Source: Nonomuraea deserti
Lineage (GTDB): Bacteria; Actinomycetota; Actinomycetes; Streptosporangiales; Streptosporangiaceae
Reading direction: 5' to 3'
DNA: 42,018 bases
Assembly: GCF_004348685.1 (NCBI RefSeq)
Contig: NZ_SMKO01000076.1
Location: 1 to 42,018, forward strand
Shown here piece by piece: positions 14,232 through 31,900 of this stretch; positions within the stretch are counted from its first letter, which is position 1; each line of letters begins with the position of its first letter. A model generated the notes under the pieces. It did no database searches. It was not told where the DNA came from and saw nothing but the letters and a program-made list of their open reading frames with translations. Made by a program: the position numbers and the translations under genes.

Positions 14232-15169
14232 CCGGGCCGGAACTGCCGCTGGTGGTGCAGGCCGACGACGGCGCACCGGCACATGTCACCGAGATCCTCG
14301 CCGACCGCGGGCAGGAGCTGCGCGCGGCCCTGCACCGGCACGGTGCGGTGCTGCTACGCGGGTTCGCCGTCCGGGGCGTCGACGGCCTGGACGCCGCCGT
14401 CAGGACGTTCTCCGGAGCCCCGCTGACCTATACCGAGCGGTCCTCGCCGCGCAGGGTGATCAAGGGCAACATCTACACCTCGACCGAATATCCCCCCGAC
14501 GCGGAGATCTTCCTGCACAACGAGAACTCCTACCAGGCCCACTGGCCGGGAGTCCTCTACTTCCTCTGCCTGACCCCGCCCGACTCGGGCGGGGCGACCC
14601 CGCTCGCCGACACCAGGCGGGTGTACTCCGAGATCGATGAGTCGGTACGCGAGGAGTTCGAGCGTCGCCGGTGGATGGTCGTCCGCAACTATCACGAGGA
14701 CGTCGGTCTGCCTTGGCAGGAAGCCTTCGGTACGTCCGATCGAGCAGAGGTGGAGCACCACTGCGCCAGAAACGGGCTCGGCGCCCACTGGATCGGAACC
14801 ACCGGGCTCCGTACCGAGGCCGTCCGTGATGCGGTGCACAAGCATCCGGCGACGGGCGTGCCGGTGTGGTTCAACCACATCACCGTGTTCCACGTGTCCA
14901 CCCTGCCGGCAGCCGTCCGGGCCGGCCTCCTCGACATGTACGGAGCGGACCGGCTGCCGAGCAACACCTATTACGGCGACGGCGCGGACATCCCCGTCGA
15001 AGTACTGGATCACCTGCGCGCCTGCTACCGGTCGGCCAGCACGCGTTTCGACTATCACCGCGACGACCTGATGATCATCGACAACATGCTGGCCGCGCAC
15101 GGCCGCGAGCCGTTCACCGGTCCGCGCAAGATCGCGGTCGCGATGGCGGAGCCGGCCGGCCGGCTGTGA
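14228..15169 (+). CDS. TauD/SyrP-like Fe(II)/2-oxoglutarate dioxygenase 1
   Basis: A 313-residue TauD-superfamily oxygenase. The facial triad is His97-x-Glu99 (LHNENSY) and His291 (AAHGREPFTGPRK), with Arg300 as the likely 2-oxoglutarate-binding arginine. The HxE form and the conserved LxPPDSGGATPLADTR segment are typical of the SyrP-like subgroup, in which members hydroxylate the beta carbon of amino acids bound to NRPS carrier domains or free. It overlaps the radical SAM stop by ATGA and precedes MbtH, so it belongs to the same transcript. Two Asn/Asp-type adenylation domains in this cluster are attractive targets, as is residue X on the adjacent A-T protein; which one is inference. Confidence 0.87.
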   Translation: MTGPELPLVVQADDGAPAHVTEILADRGQELRAALHRHGAVLLRGFAVRGVDGLDAAVRTFSGAPLTYTERSSPRRVIKGNIYTSTEYPPDAEIFLHNENSYQAHWPGVLYFLCLTPPDSGGATPLADTRRVYSEIDESVREEFERRRWMVVRNYHEDVGLPWQEAFGTSDRAEVEHHCARNGLGAHWIGTTGLRTEAVRDAVHKHPATGVPVWFNHITVFHVSTLPAAVRAGLLDMYGADRLPSNTYYGDGADIPVEVLDHLRACYRSASTRFDYHRDDLMIIDNMLAAHGREPFTGPRKIAVAMAEPAGRL

Positions 15170-15202
15170 CCCGAATCGATCCGCGTATGGAAGGGATGGC
15201 AC

Positions 15203-15415
15203 GTGGCGGACCACGAGGACGACCGCACGTATGTGGTCGTGATGAACCACGAGGAGCAGTACTCGATCTGGTCGGCGGACATGGACGTCCCGGCCGGCTG
15301 GACGCCGGTCGGACACCGCGGTAGCCGCGAGGAGTGCCTGGAGTACATCGAACAGGTGTGGACGGACCTGCGGCCGCTGAGCCTCCGCAGGCAGATGGCG
15401 GGAGAAGCCCACTGA
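15203..15415 (+). CDS. MbtH-like protein
   Basis: A 70-residue MbtH-family chaperone that binds adenylation domains and is often needed for their solubility and activity. The signature is seen as VVMNHEEQYSIW, VPAGWTPVG, EECLEYIEQVWTDLRPLSLR (N-x-E-x-Q-x-S-x-W, then the W-T-D-x-R-P-x-S-L-R block). It starts at GTG 15203 with GGAAGGG upstream. Its stop overlaps the next ATG (TGATG). In this cluster it may serve any of the four adenylation domains. Confidence 0.95.
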   Translation: MADHEDDRTYVVVMNHEEQYSIWSADMDVPAGWTPVGHRGSREECLEYIEQVWTDLRPLSLRRQMAGEAH

Positions 15416-15708
15416 TGTTCGTCTACTGCCGGGCTTACCGTCTGGGAGAACTGCGGGCCTTCGAGGGCTGGGCGGACAGCGCGGCGTCCGCCCAGCTCTC
15501 CGACGACGAGATCGTGTATCTCACCGACGAGTTCACCGTGCTGCGGAGCCCGGTGGTCGCCGATGAGGCGCCCATCCGGGCCGACGACACCCCGGAGTGG
15601 CGCGAGTTCTGCGCCTCCGTCGTGAATTTCCAGCCTGACGACCACGACCCCGCCGACGACTTCCACCCTGCCGGGGCGAACGGCGGCTCAGCACGAGCCG
15701 ATCGGTAG
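15415..15708 (+). CDS. Unknown 97-residue acidic protein between mbtH and NRPS genes
   Basis: A 97-residue protein starting at ATG 15415, sharing one base with the mbtH stop (TGATG). It begins MFVYCRAYRLGELRAFEGW and continues DDEIVYLTDEFTVLRSPVV; the acidic C-terminal tail (DDHDPADDFHPAG) looks disordered. It has no signal peptide, membrane segment, carrier serine motif or known catalytic motif, and I do not recognise the family. Tight coupling with mbtH and the A-T gene (14 nt downstream) suggests a role at the loading or modification of residue X. It does not look like a typical RiPP precursor (no Nif11-like leader or repetitive core), but the radical SAM context makes that worth testing. 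Confidence 0.7.
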   Translation: MFVYCRAYRLGELRAFEGWADSAASAQLSDDEIVYLTDEFTVLRSPVVADEAPIRADDTPEWREFCASVVNFQPDDHDPADDFHPAGANGGSARADR

Positions 15709-15722
15709 GGACGGGGAGGAGA

Positions 15723-17578
15723 ATGGTGTACGCGGACCAGACGATCACCACATCCGTGGACGGGCTCTTCCGGCACTGGGCGGCGCGGACTCCCGACGCG
15801 ATCGCGATGCGCTTTCACGACCGGGTCTGGACCTACGCGCGGCTGGACGCCGAATCCGACCGGCTCGCGGCCGCGCTGGCCGAGGTCGGGGTCGGCCGCG
15901 ACGCGGTGGTGGGCCTGCACGGACGCCGAGGGGCGTCGCTGGTCATCGCCATGCTGGCGGTGCTCAAGGCGGGGGGCGCCTACCTCGTGCTCGATCCCGC
16001 CTATCCGGACGAACGGCTGCGCCTGATGGTCACCGACACCCGCGTGGCGGCCGTCGTGTCCGACCGGGTCGATCCGGGGTGGGCGGCCGGGATGCCGGTC
16101 GTCCCCTACGCCGCACGCGGCGCGGAGGCAGTCCCGACGCACGGGTCGCATCCCGAAGGCCTGGCCGCGGTGATGTTCACCTCCGGCTCCACCGGGCGCC
16201 CCAAGGCGGTCGGCGTTCCGCACGGCGCGATCCTGCGGCTGATCGTCGCCCCCGACTTCGTCGACATCACCCCGGCCGACGTCCAGCTGCACCTCGGTGA
16301 CCCCTCGTTCGACATCACCACGCTGGAGGTGTGGGGGGCGCTGTGCAACGGCGCCCAGGTCGTGGTGCTGCCCGCGGATCCGCCTGCCGGGCCGGAGGAG
16401 GTCATCGCCGCGCTGCGCGAGCACCGGCCCTCGCTGGTGTCGTTGACCGCCAGCCTGTTCAACAGGACGTTCGACAGGGACGCGGGCGTTTTCGCAGAGC
16501 TGCGCTACTTGTTCGTGGTCGGCGAACCCATGGATCCGGTCAGGACCCGTGCCCTGCTGCGGGGACGCCCGCCGGCGCACCTGGTGAACGGTTACGGCCC
16601 GACGGAGAACACCACGTTCTCGACCTGCCATGACGTCACGGCCCTCGCTGACGACGCGGTCAGGGTGCCGGTCGGCGTCGCCGTCAACGGAACGTCCCTG
16701 GTCGTGCTGGATCCTGACATGTCGCCGGTGCCCGTGGGCGAGGTCGGTGAGCTGTGGGTCGGCGGAACGGGACTCGCGCGAGGCTATCTCGGCGACCCCG
16801 CGCTCACCGCCGACCGGTTCGTGCCGGACCCCTTCGGCACGCACGGGGGGCGGCTCTACCGCACCGGGGATCTGGTGCGTGAACTTCCCGACGGCGCGCT
16901 CGACGTGCTCGGCAGGATCGACCAGCAGGTGAAGATCCGCGGCTACCGGGTCGAGCCCGGTGAGATCGAGGGCGCCGTCCGCACCACGCCCGACGTCGCC
17001 GACTGCGTGGTCCTGGCCACCCCGGTGGGCGAGGATCTCCGGCTCGTCGCCTACGTGGAGCCCAGGTCCGGCCACACCGTGGACGTTGCCGGCCTGCTGG
17101 CCGGGTTGCGAGCCCGGTTGCCCCGCCACCTGATCCCGAACCACATCGTCGTGCTGGAGTCCTTCCCGCTGACCGGCAGCGGGAAGATCGACAGGAACGC
17201 GTTCCCCGGGATCGAGGCCGGCTCCCGCGCCACAGCGGGCGAACGAGTCCCGCCCCGCACGACGATCGAGGCCGACCTGTGGCGGATCTGGTCGGAAGCC
17301 CTGCTGATCGGTGACTTCGGCGTGCATGACGACTTCTTCTCACTCGGCGGCCATTCGCTGCTCGCGACCGGGATCGCTCTGGAGATCAGAGAGCGCTTCG
17401 GGATCGAGTTGCCCGTGCGAACGGTGTTCGAGCGCCCCACCGTCGCGCGCCTGGCAGAGCGCGTCGCCGAGGCGCGGCGGGCCACGACGGACCGGCTCGA
17501 CGACATCGTCGACGCGGTCGAAGCCCTGGCCCGCCGGCAGGATTCGGAGATCACGGGCCACGGCGGGAGCGGGTCAGC

Positions 17579-17582
<4 letters not shown>
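15723..17582 (+). CDS. Stand-alone NRPS adenylation-thiolation protein (A-T), residue X
   Basis: A 619-residue protein with one adenylation domain (about 12-505) and one carrier domain (about 515-585; Ser545 in SLGGHSLL). Adenylation core motifs are FTSGSTGRPKAV, NGYGPTENTT, YRTGD, GRIDQQVKIRGYRVE and the lysine in SGKIDR. The pocket residues read D-I-L-S-F-V-G-T-F (plus Lys), which I cannot match to a known substrate; the GTF ending recalls some aliphatic codes, but weakly. It has no condensation domain, so it either starts a chain or receives one from a C-terminal condensation domain of another protein. The last 35 residues (RRATTDRLDDIVDAVEALAR) look like a coiled-coil or docking helix. 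It overlaps the next gene by ATGA. Confidence 0.93.
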
Positions 17583-23406
<5,824 letters not shown>

Positions 23407-23410
<4 letters not shown>

Positions 23411-24678
23411 ACCGGCCAGGCGCACCGACCGCAGCCGAGGTCGAACTCGCCGAGGTCTTCTTCGCCGACGACCGGGACGCGATGTTCGACCGGCTCGTGG
23501 GCGGATCCCCGGTGCGGCCGGCCCGGTACCTCGACGGCACGCCGATCTACCTGGTGACCGGCTATGACGAGGTCCGTCAGGTTCTCGCCGACCCGCGCTT
23601 CAGCAACGACGGCCGGAACCAGTCGGTGCTGGATCCCGCGTCCGCGGCGGGATTCCCGGCCGAGATCCAGCCGTTCCTGCTCAACGGTCCCGGCTGCACC
23701 GACCCGCCGGCCCACAGCCGGATCCGCAGGCTGACCTCCAAGACTTTCAGCTCCCGGCGAGTCCAGTGGCTCCGTCCGCGGATCGAGCAGATCACGGACG
23801 GCCTGCTGAGAGGCATCGACGGCGTGGAGGGCGAGATCGACCTGGTGGGTGCGCTCGCCCTGCCGTTGCCGATCATGACCATCTGCGAACTCCTCGGCGT
23901 GCCCGCCGCCGACCAGAGCCGATGGCGGCGCTGGGTCGAGGGCATGAACGCCGCGGACCGCAGGACCATCGCGGCGAGCGCTCGCGCCCTGATCGGCTAC
24001 GTCGGTGAGCTGATCGCCGAGAGACGGCGCGGCGGCGGAGCCGACGACCTGCTCTCCGCACTGATCACGGCACAGGACGACGGCGAGGACACCATCACCG
24101 ACGAGGAGCTGCTGTCGCTGATCATCGCCGTGCTGATCGCCGGCCACCAGACGACGGTCAGCCTGATCTCCGGGGGATTGCTGCTGTTGCTCACCGATTC
24201 CCGGCTCATGGGCCGCCTCCGCGCCGACCCGGAATGTCTGCCCGCCGCGATCGAGGAGTTCATCCGCTACCGCGGTCCGGCCGATCTGGCGATGTTCCGG
24301 TACACCCTGGAGCCGGTACGCGTCGGCGGCGTGGATATCCCGGCCGGGCAACCGGTGCTCTGCCTGTACAGGACGGCGAACCACGATCCCCGGGTGTTCC
24401 CGGATCCGCACCAGGTTAGCTTCGACCGCCTCGACAATCCCCATCTCGGCTTCGGCCACGGCCTGCATTACTGCCTCGGCGCCGCGTTGGCCCGGTTGGA
24501 GGGCGAGGTCGCCATCGGCGCAGTCCTCGACAGGTATCCGGAGCTGGCCCTCGCCCATCCGGAGCGCCCTCCGCGATGGCTGCCGGGACTCGCCAGGGCG
24601 CTGCCCGCCCTGCCTGTGATCCTCGGGCCGTCCCGGCCGGGCTCGTCCCGCGGACAACCCGCGGGGCCGGGCCGGTGA
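23407..24678 (+). CDS. Cytochrome P450 (bacterial, CYP105/107-like)
   Basis: A 423-residue soluble P450. The I-helix oxygen-binding motif is AGHQT in IIAVLIAGHQTTVSLIS; the K-helix is in IEEFIRYRG; the haem loop is FGHGLHYCLG, with the ligand Cys356. The length and motifs fit bacterial class I P450s that need ferredoxin and reductase partners, none of which is encoded here. It overlaps both the NRPS stop (ATGA) and the exporter start (GTGA), so it is a tailoring enzyme of this pathway. It may hydroxylate the acyl chain, a carrier-bound residue or the released peptide; the sequence does not decide. Confidence 0.94.
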
Positions 24679-25946
24679 GGGTCGCCGTGGAGCGGTCGTC
24701 GCGCGACTTCAACGTGTTCTGGGCCGGCCAGACCCTGTCCGTCCTGGGCAGTTCCGTCTCCACGCTGGCCTTCCCGCTGCTGATCCTCGCCGTGACCGGA
24801 TCCGTCGCGCAGATGGGACTGATCACCGCGGTGGCCACGGTGGTCAATATCGCCGCCGGCCTGGTCGCCGGGCCGCTCGTCGATCGTTGTGACCGGCGGA
24901 TGGTCATGCTCTGGTGCGACTGGGGCCGAGCCGCCCTGCACCTCGCCGTCCCCCTCGTCTGGACGTTCACGCAACCGCTGTGGCTGCTCTACGCCGTCGC
25001 CGCCGCGGTGGCGGCACTGACCATGGTGTTCCAGGTCGCCTACATAGCCGCGATCCCCGGACTGGTGCCAGAATCCCGGCTGACGGACGCCAACGGCCGG
25101 CTCCAGACCACCTACGCGATCGCCTCGGTCGCCGGCCCGGTCCTGGCCGGGGCCCTTTCCGGTGCCGTCGGGCCGGCTTGGGCGGTGGGTCTGGACGGGC
25201 TGTCGTTCGCGCTGTCGGCGGTGAGCCTGTTGCTCATCCGGCTGGCCAGGCCAGGCACCGGCGGCGACGAGGGCGCCGGCGACGTCCGGAAGATGTTCAC
25301 GGTCGGGTTCCGGTTCCTGTGGCGGCATCCGGTGCTGCGTTCGCTGACGATCCTGCTGACCGTGCTGACGTTCGTCACGCTCGCCGCGACCGACCTGCTG
25401 ATCTTCCGTCTCCGCGACGAGCTCCACCACGGCGATTCCACCGTCGGAACGGTACTGGGGGTGGCGATGGCGGGATCGATCGCCGGGGCGATGCTCGCCT
25501 CCCCTCTGCGCCGCCGGTTCGGGTTCGGCGCTTGCTGGCTGGGCTCGGCCGCGCTGTTGGGAGCCGCCCTCGCCGCCCTGGCCGCGACGGGATCGGCGGT
25601 GGCGACGGCCATCGCGGCGGTGACGTTCATGTTCGGCCTCACCGTCGGGGGCGTGTGCTCGATGTCGCTCCGGCAGGAGCTGACGCCGGGTCCGCTGCTC
25701 GGCCGGGTCACGTCGGCGTTCTGGACGGTGCACAACGCGGCGGGCCCCGTCGGCGTCGTGGTGCTGACAGCGGCCGCCGACCGATACGGCGTCCCGCCGG
25801 TCGCTCTCGCCGCGTCGGCGACCTGCTTGGCCACCGTACTCGCGGGCCTCTTCACTCCGGCTGCCCTGAGCCGGCCGGAGCTCTCGGACCTCGGCAATCG
25901 GCAATCCGTATCACGAGGGGGTGATCCCGATCGTCCAGCTACCTGA
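24675..25946 (+). CDS. MFS exporter (EntS-like, MFS_3)
   Basis: A 423-residue major facilitator with about 12 hydrophobic segments. It begins VERSSRDFNVFWAGQTLSVLG and contains the loop-2/3 signature AGPLVDRCDRRMVMLWCD. It most resembles the EntS/MFS_3 group that exports siderophores and antibiotics, so product efflux and self-protection are likely. It starts at GTG 24675, overlapping the P450 stop (GTGA). A longer frame upstream lies within the P450 gene and is not needed. Its 3' end overlaps the hybrid synthase start by 26 nt. Confidence 0.88.
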   Translation: MRVAVERSSRDFNVFWAGQTLSVLGSSVSTLAFPLLILAVTGSVAQMGLITAVATVVNIAAGLVAGPLVDRCDRRMVMLWCDWGRAALHLAVPLVWTFTQPLWLLYAVAAAVAALTMVFQVAYIAAIPGLVPESRLTDANGRLQTTYAIASVAGPVLAGALSGAVGPAWAVGLDGLSFALSAVSLLLIRLARPGTGGDEGAGDVRKMFTVGFRFLWRHPVLRSLTILLTVLTFVTLAATDLLIFRLRDELHHGDSTVGTVLGVAMAGSIAGAMLASPLRRRFGFGACWLGSAALLGAALAALAATGSAVATAIAAVTFMFGLTVGGVCSMSLRQELTPGPLLGRVTSAFWTVHNAAGPVGVVVLTAAADRYGVPPVALAASATCLATVLAGLFTPAALSRPELSDLGNRQSVSRGGDPDRPAT

Positions 25947-28900
25947 CGACCGTCCCGGCGACGTCGCCGGCCCGACGGCGAGGGAGATAGAAGCGTGGCT
26001 GGTGGAGCGGCTTTCCCGGCACCTACCGGCCGGTGAGGAGGTCCGCCTGAACGACGCGTTCGCCGACCTGGGCCTCTCCTCACGGGACGCCGTCGTCGTG
26101 GCGGGCGACCTCCAGGCGTGGCTGGGTCGCGACGTCACACCGAGCCTGCTGTTCGACCACCCCACGGTGGCCGCGCTGAGCCGGCACCTGGGCGGCCGGC
26201 CGGCGCCCCCCGCGCGGCGGCAGGCCCCGGGCCCCGAGGACACGCCGATCGCGGTGATCGGTATGGGCTGCCGGTTTCCCGGTGCGCGAGGGCCGGAGGC
26301 GTTCTGGTCCGTGCTCCAGTCCGGAGCGGACGCGGTCACGACGCGCCGGCATGACCCGATCCCCGGCGAGGCGGCCCCCGGTCCGCGCGGCCGCGTGCCC
26401 GACGTGGACCGGTTCGACGCGGACTTCTTCGGCATCTCGGCCGGGGAGGCGGCACACATGGATCCCCAGCAGAGGCTCCTGCTGGAGACCGCGTGGGAGA
26501 CGCTCGAGAACGCCGCCATCGTCCCGTCTCGGGTGAGGGGAAGCACCACGGGCGTGTTCGTCGGCGTGAGCGACGTGGACTACCACCGGCTGGGGACGGC
26601 CACACCGGCCGGATCAGACGCCTATTCCGGCACCGGTCAGGCTGCCAGCATCGCGGCCAACCGGATCTCCTATGTCTTCGATCTCCGCGGCCCGAGCGTG
26701 ACGGTCGACACTGCGTGCTCGTCCTCGCTCGTCGCCGTCCACCAGGCGTGCCAGGCCCTGCGCGCCGGCGAGGCCACCATGGCTCTGGCCGGGGGCGTCA
26801 ACGTGATCCTGACCGGCCACGTGACCGAGATCCTCGACGGCGCCGGGATGCTGTCGCCCGGCGGCCGGTGCCGCACCTTCGACGCGAACGCCGACGGGTA
26901 CGTCAGAGCGGAAGGGTGCGGGCTCGTGGCGCTGAAACCGCTGAGCGCCGCGCTGGCCGACGGTGATCGCGTGCTGGCCGTCCTGCTGGGCTCCGCGGTG
27001 AACCAGGACGGCCACAGCAACGGGCTCACCGCGCCGAACGGGCTGGCGCAGGAGGCCGTCCTGCGCGCGGCGTACGAGAGCGCGGGTGTCCGGCCCGGCA
27101 TGGTGGGCTATGTCGAGGCGCACGGCACCGGCACGCCACTCGGCGACCCGATCGAGGTACGGGCGCTGAGCTCCGTCCTCGGTGAGGGCAGGGAAGCGGC
27201 CGACCCTTGCCGCATCGGCTCCGTGAAGACGAACATCGGGCACGCCGAGGCCGCGGCCGGCATAGCCGGGTTGATCAAAGTCGTGCTCATGCTCGAACAC
27301 GACAGGATCGCCCCACACCTCAACCTGTCCACGCTGAATCCACGCCTCGCGCTCCCGGACTGGCTCCACGTCCCCACGACCGCGCAGGAGTGGCCCGCCT
27401 CCTCCCGCCCCCGGGTCGCCGGGGTGAGCTCCTTCGGCTTCGGTGGCACGAACGCCCACGTCGTCGTGGCCGACGCCGCAGCGACGCGGGACGGTCACGC
27501 CTCCCGGCCGGAACCGTCCCACGCGCACCACCTCATGGTGCTCAGCGCTCGCGACGAGGCAGATCTGGCGGCGCTGGCAGGGCGCTACGCCGACCACATC
27601 GACCGCCGTCCCGGCATCCGGGTCGACGACCTGTGCTTCACCGCGAACACCGGCCGCGAAGGCTTCCCGCGCCGAGCCGTCCTCCAGGCGGGCGACGCCT
27701 CGCACCTCGGCGCGCAGGCCCGGCGGCTGTCGGAAGGGGATGTGCCGCCAGGGACGACGCTCGCCACGACCGGCGAACCGGGGCCGCTCGCGTTCGCCTT
27801 CAGCGGCCAGGGAACCCAGTACTCCGGCATGGGGCACGCGCTGTACGCCCAGGAGCCGGTTTACCGCCGGGCACTCGACGAGTGCGCCGCGATCAGCGCG
27901 TCACGCCTGCCGCGCCCGCTCCTCGACGTCATGTTCGGCGACCCGGCCGAAGGAACCATCCACCAGACGCTGTACGCACAACCGGCGATCTTCGCCACCG
28001 GGTACGCGCTCGCACGGTTGTGGCAGTCCTGGGGGATCGAGCCCGACGTGGTGACCGGGCACAGCATCGGGCAGATCGTCGCGGCATGCGTGGCCGGCGT
28101 CCTCGACCTTCCCGACGCCCTCTCGCTGGTACTCCGCCGGGCCGAGCTCATGCAGGCCCGGCCTCCCGGCGCGATGCTCGTGGCCCTGGCGCCGGAGGAC
28201 GCGGTCCGTGCCGCCGTCGACGGCAGCGAGGTGGACATCGCGGCAGTGAACTCCCCGACCAACACCGTCGTCTCCGGGAGCCGGCGCGCCGTCGACGTCG
28301 TGGCCGCCCGGCTGTCCGGGCTCGGCATCAGGACCAGGCCCCTGACGGTGTCCCACGCGTTCCACTCACGCTGGATGCGCGAGGTCGCCGGCCCGCTCGG
28401 CGAGACGTCCGCCGGGATCGTCCACCACCGGGGCCGCATCCCTTTGGTCGCCGATCTGGACGGCCGGGTGTTCGAGCACGACTCGTGGCCGGACGCACGG
28501 TACTGGCAGCGGCACGTGCACGCGCCCGTCCGGTTCTCGTCGGTGGCGGACCGCCTCGCGGCGATGGGAGTGCGGCACGTGCTGGAGATCGGCGCCCGGG
28601 CGGCGCTGGTGGCCGTCCTGGCGGAGCAACTGCCGGAAGCGGACGTCGTTCCGTCCTGGCGACGGGATCAGCCGGAGCAGGAGGGCCTGCTGGACGCGCT
28701 CACGGGGCTGGCGCTCGCGGGGCATCCGGTTGACTGGGCGGGCTTCCACCGCCATCGCTCCGGGGCGCCGATCAGCCTGCCCACCTATCCGTTCAGGAGG
28801 ACGCGGCACTGGCTGCCTCTCCCGGCCGCAGCCCTCTCGCCGCAGGCCGCGCCGGAGCGGGTCAGCTCCGTCCCGGCGCCCGCCTCCTCCGTGCTGGACC

Positions 28901-31900
28901 AGGTCCGCGCGCTGGTGGCGGAGATGCTGGACACCACTAGCGGGGAGATCGACCCCGATCGCGCGTTCCTGGAACTGGGCGCCGATTCGATCCTGCTCAT
29001 CCGGGCGCTGCAGGCGGTCCGCAGCCGGTTCGACGTCGAGCTGCCGATCAGCCAGCTCTACGAGAACACCAACACGCCACGCCTGCTGGCCGACCACATC
29101 GTCCGGACCGCCCCACCGGCGCCGCAACCGCCCGGCCCGGACGATCCAGCCGGGGCGGTGGCCGGGCCCGGCCCGGCAGCGGGGGCGAACGCCACGTTGA
29201 CCGAACTGCTGCGGGTGCACCAGGGCGTCATGAACCGCGTCCTCGACCTGCTGGGATCCGATGCCGTGAGCGACGGCGGCGGCGAACCGCTCCACTATGC
29301 CGGCACGGGAAGCAGCGCGGCACCGGGGACGCCGGCGCCCCTCGCGGCAACGGCGTCCCCGACGCCCGACGCCGCGCCGGCGGAGCCGCCGACCAGGCTC
29401 ACTCCGGAGCAGCGGCGGCACGTCGAGGACCTGGTCGCGCGCCACGCGAGACGCACCGCCCGGTCACGCGAGCACGCGGTGCGCGAACGCCGGACGCACG
29501 CCGACATCAGGCACGCGATGAGCGTCCCGGAGTCCCTCCGCCAGTCCCGCTACCCGCTCGTCGTCTCCCGCTCGGCCGGCTCGCGGGTCCAAGACGTGGA
29601 CGGCAACGAGTACGTCGACCTCACCATGGGGTTCGGGGTCAACTTCTTCGGGCACGGCGAGGAGTTCATCGCCACCGCGATCAAGCAGCGCCTGGCCGAG
29701 GGCATGCAACTCGGCCCGCAACCCTCCGACGCCGCGGAGCTGACCGAACTGGTCTGCGACATGACCGGCAGCGAACGGGCGGTGCTCTGCAACACCGGCT
29801 CGGAGGCGGTGATGGTCGCGCTCCGCCTGGCCCGCGCGGTCACGGGGCGGAGCCGCATCGCCCTGTTCGCCGGGTCCTACCACGGATCCGCCGACCCGAT
29901 CCTGGTGGAGGGAGGCGCCGGCGGCATCGGCGCGACCACCACGGTGACGCGGGGAGTGCTCGACGCCGTCAGCGACGCGACCCTGGTCCTGCCCTACGGG
30001 ACGCCGGCCGCCCTGGACGAGCTCCGGCGGCACCGGCACGAGCTCGCCGCGGTTCTCGTCGAACCGGTGCAGAGCCGCCGCCCCGATCTCGTGCCGACGG
30101 GCTTCCTCTCCGAGGTACGCGAGCTGCTCACCGAGTCCGGCACGCCGTTGCTCCTCGACGAGGTGATCACGGGCTTCCGCATGCATCCCGGCGGGGCGCA
30201 GGCGCTCCTCGGGGTGCGGGCCGACATGGCGATCTACGGCAAGGTGGTGGGAGGCGGGCTCCCGATCGGCGTGGTGGCGGGCGACGCCAGGTATCTGGAC
30301 GCGGTGGACGGGGGCCGCTGGAACTTCGACGGCCCCGGCCACCGTCCCGCCGAGCGTGCGTTCTTCAGCGGGACGTTCTGCAAGCATCCACTCTCGCTGG
30401 CCGCCGGTCTGGCCGTGCTGAAACGTATGCGTGCCGAGGGGCCGGCCCTTCAGCAGCGGCTGAACGACCGGACCGCGGCGTTGCTGGATCGGCTGAACGC
30501 CGTCTTCACGGCCGCACGGGTGCCGATCAAGGCGGTCGGGTTCGGATCGCTGTTCCGGTTCCGTGTCGAGGGCGAGCCGCCGTCGTGGTCGGAAACCACG
30601 GAGGTGTTCCACCTGCACCTGGTCGAGAACGGGATCTACGTCTGGGAGGGCCGCAACTGCTTCCTGTCCACCGCGCACAGCGACGCGGACCTGGACCGCA
30701 TCGTCGAAGCGGCGGAGCGCGCCGTGCACGCCATGCGGAGCGGTGGCTTCTGGGCCGATTCCCCGGACCCGGAGGCGGCCGCGTACCCGCTGTCGGAGGT
30801 GCAGCGGGAGGTGTGGTTCCTCGACAGGCTGGGCGACGAGCACTCGCTCGCCTACACCGAGATCGTCACGGTGCGGCTGCGTGGCGAGCTCCAGCAGCCC
30901 GCGCTCGTCGAATCCCTCCGGGAGATCGTCGCCAGGCATGAGGGCCTGCGCAGCGTCCTGCGGCCGGACGGATCGGGACAGGTCCCGCTCCCCGCGGACA
31001 GATTCAGCGTCGACGTCGTCGATCTCGCCGAGCCGGACGGCGGCGCGGGCGACCGGGCCGGGCCGGACGGCAGTGCGGGCGGCCGGGCCGGGCCGGACGG
31101 CGCCAGTGGTGCGGATGCGCTCGCCGGGTGGCTGGAAGGCGAGGCCGAGCGGCCGTTCGACCTGACGCGGGGCCCGCTGCTGCGCCTCTCCCTCGTCCGG
31201 ACGGCCGCCGAGGAACACCACCTGGTGCTCAGCGCGCACCACAGCGTCGTCGACGGGTGGTCGTTCGACATCGTCCTCTCCGAGCTCGCCCAGCTCTACT
31301 CGGCCAAGGTCGGCGGCCGGAGCGCCGTCCTGCCGCCGGCGCCCCGGTACCGCGACCACGTCAAGGCCCTCGCCGCCGCGGCCGGTGACCGCGCGCGCCG
31401 TGCCGGCGACGAGCAGTACTGGGCCGACCAGTTCGAGGACGGCATCCCGGTTGTGCGGCTGCCATGCGACAGGCCCGCGCCGGGCACGCCCACACACCGC
31501 GGTGCCAGCGTCGCCTTCACCCTGTCGGCCCATGAGGAGCGGATGGTCCGCGACGCGGCCGTCCGGTACGGCACCACGCCGTTCGTGCTCCTGCTCTCCG
31601 CCTTCGCGCTCTCCCTCCACCGGCTGGACAGGACCGCCGACATCGCCATCGGTGTCCCGGTCGCGCTGCGCAGCCATCCCGGTGGGGATCGAGTCGTCGG
31701 CAACTGCGTCAACGTGGTGCCGATCCGCTCCCGCACCACCTCCAGGTCCACCGTCGCCGACCTGCTCCAGGACGTGCACCGGACCCTGCTGCGGGCACAC
31801 GACCACGCGTCGTTCCCGCTCTCGGCGCTGTCGGGACGTCCGGGATTCGAGGGCTACGCCGGACGGGGCCAGCTGCTGAACGTGCTGTTCAACCTGGACA

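Noticed and set aside
15415..15708. Reading the 97-aa protein as a RiPP precursor
   Set aside because: No Nif11-like or nitrile-hydratase-like leader, no GG-type cleavage site and no repeated core are visible; kept as unknown.
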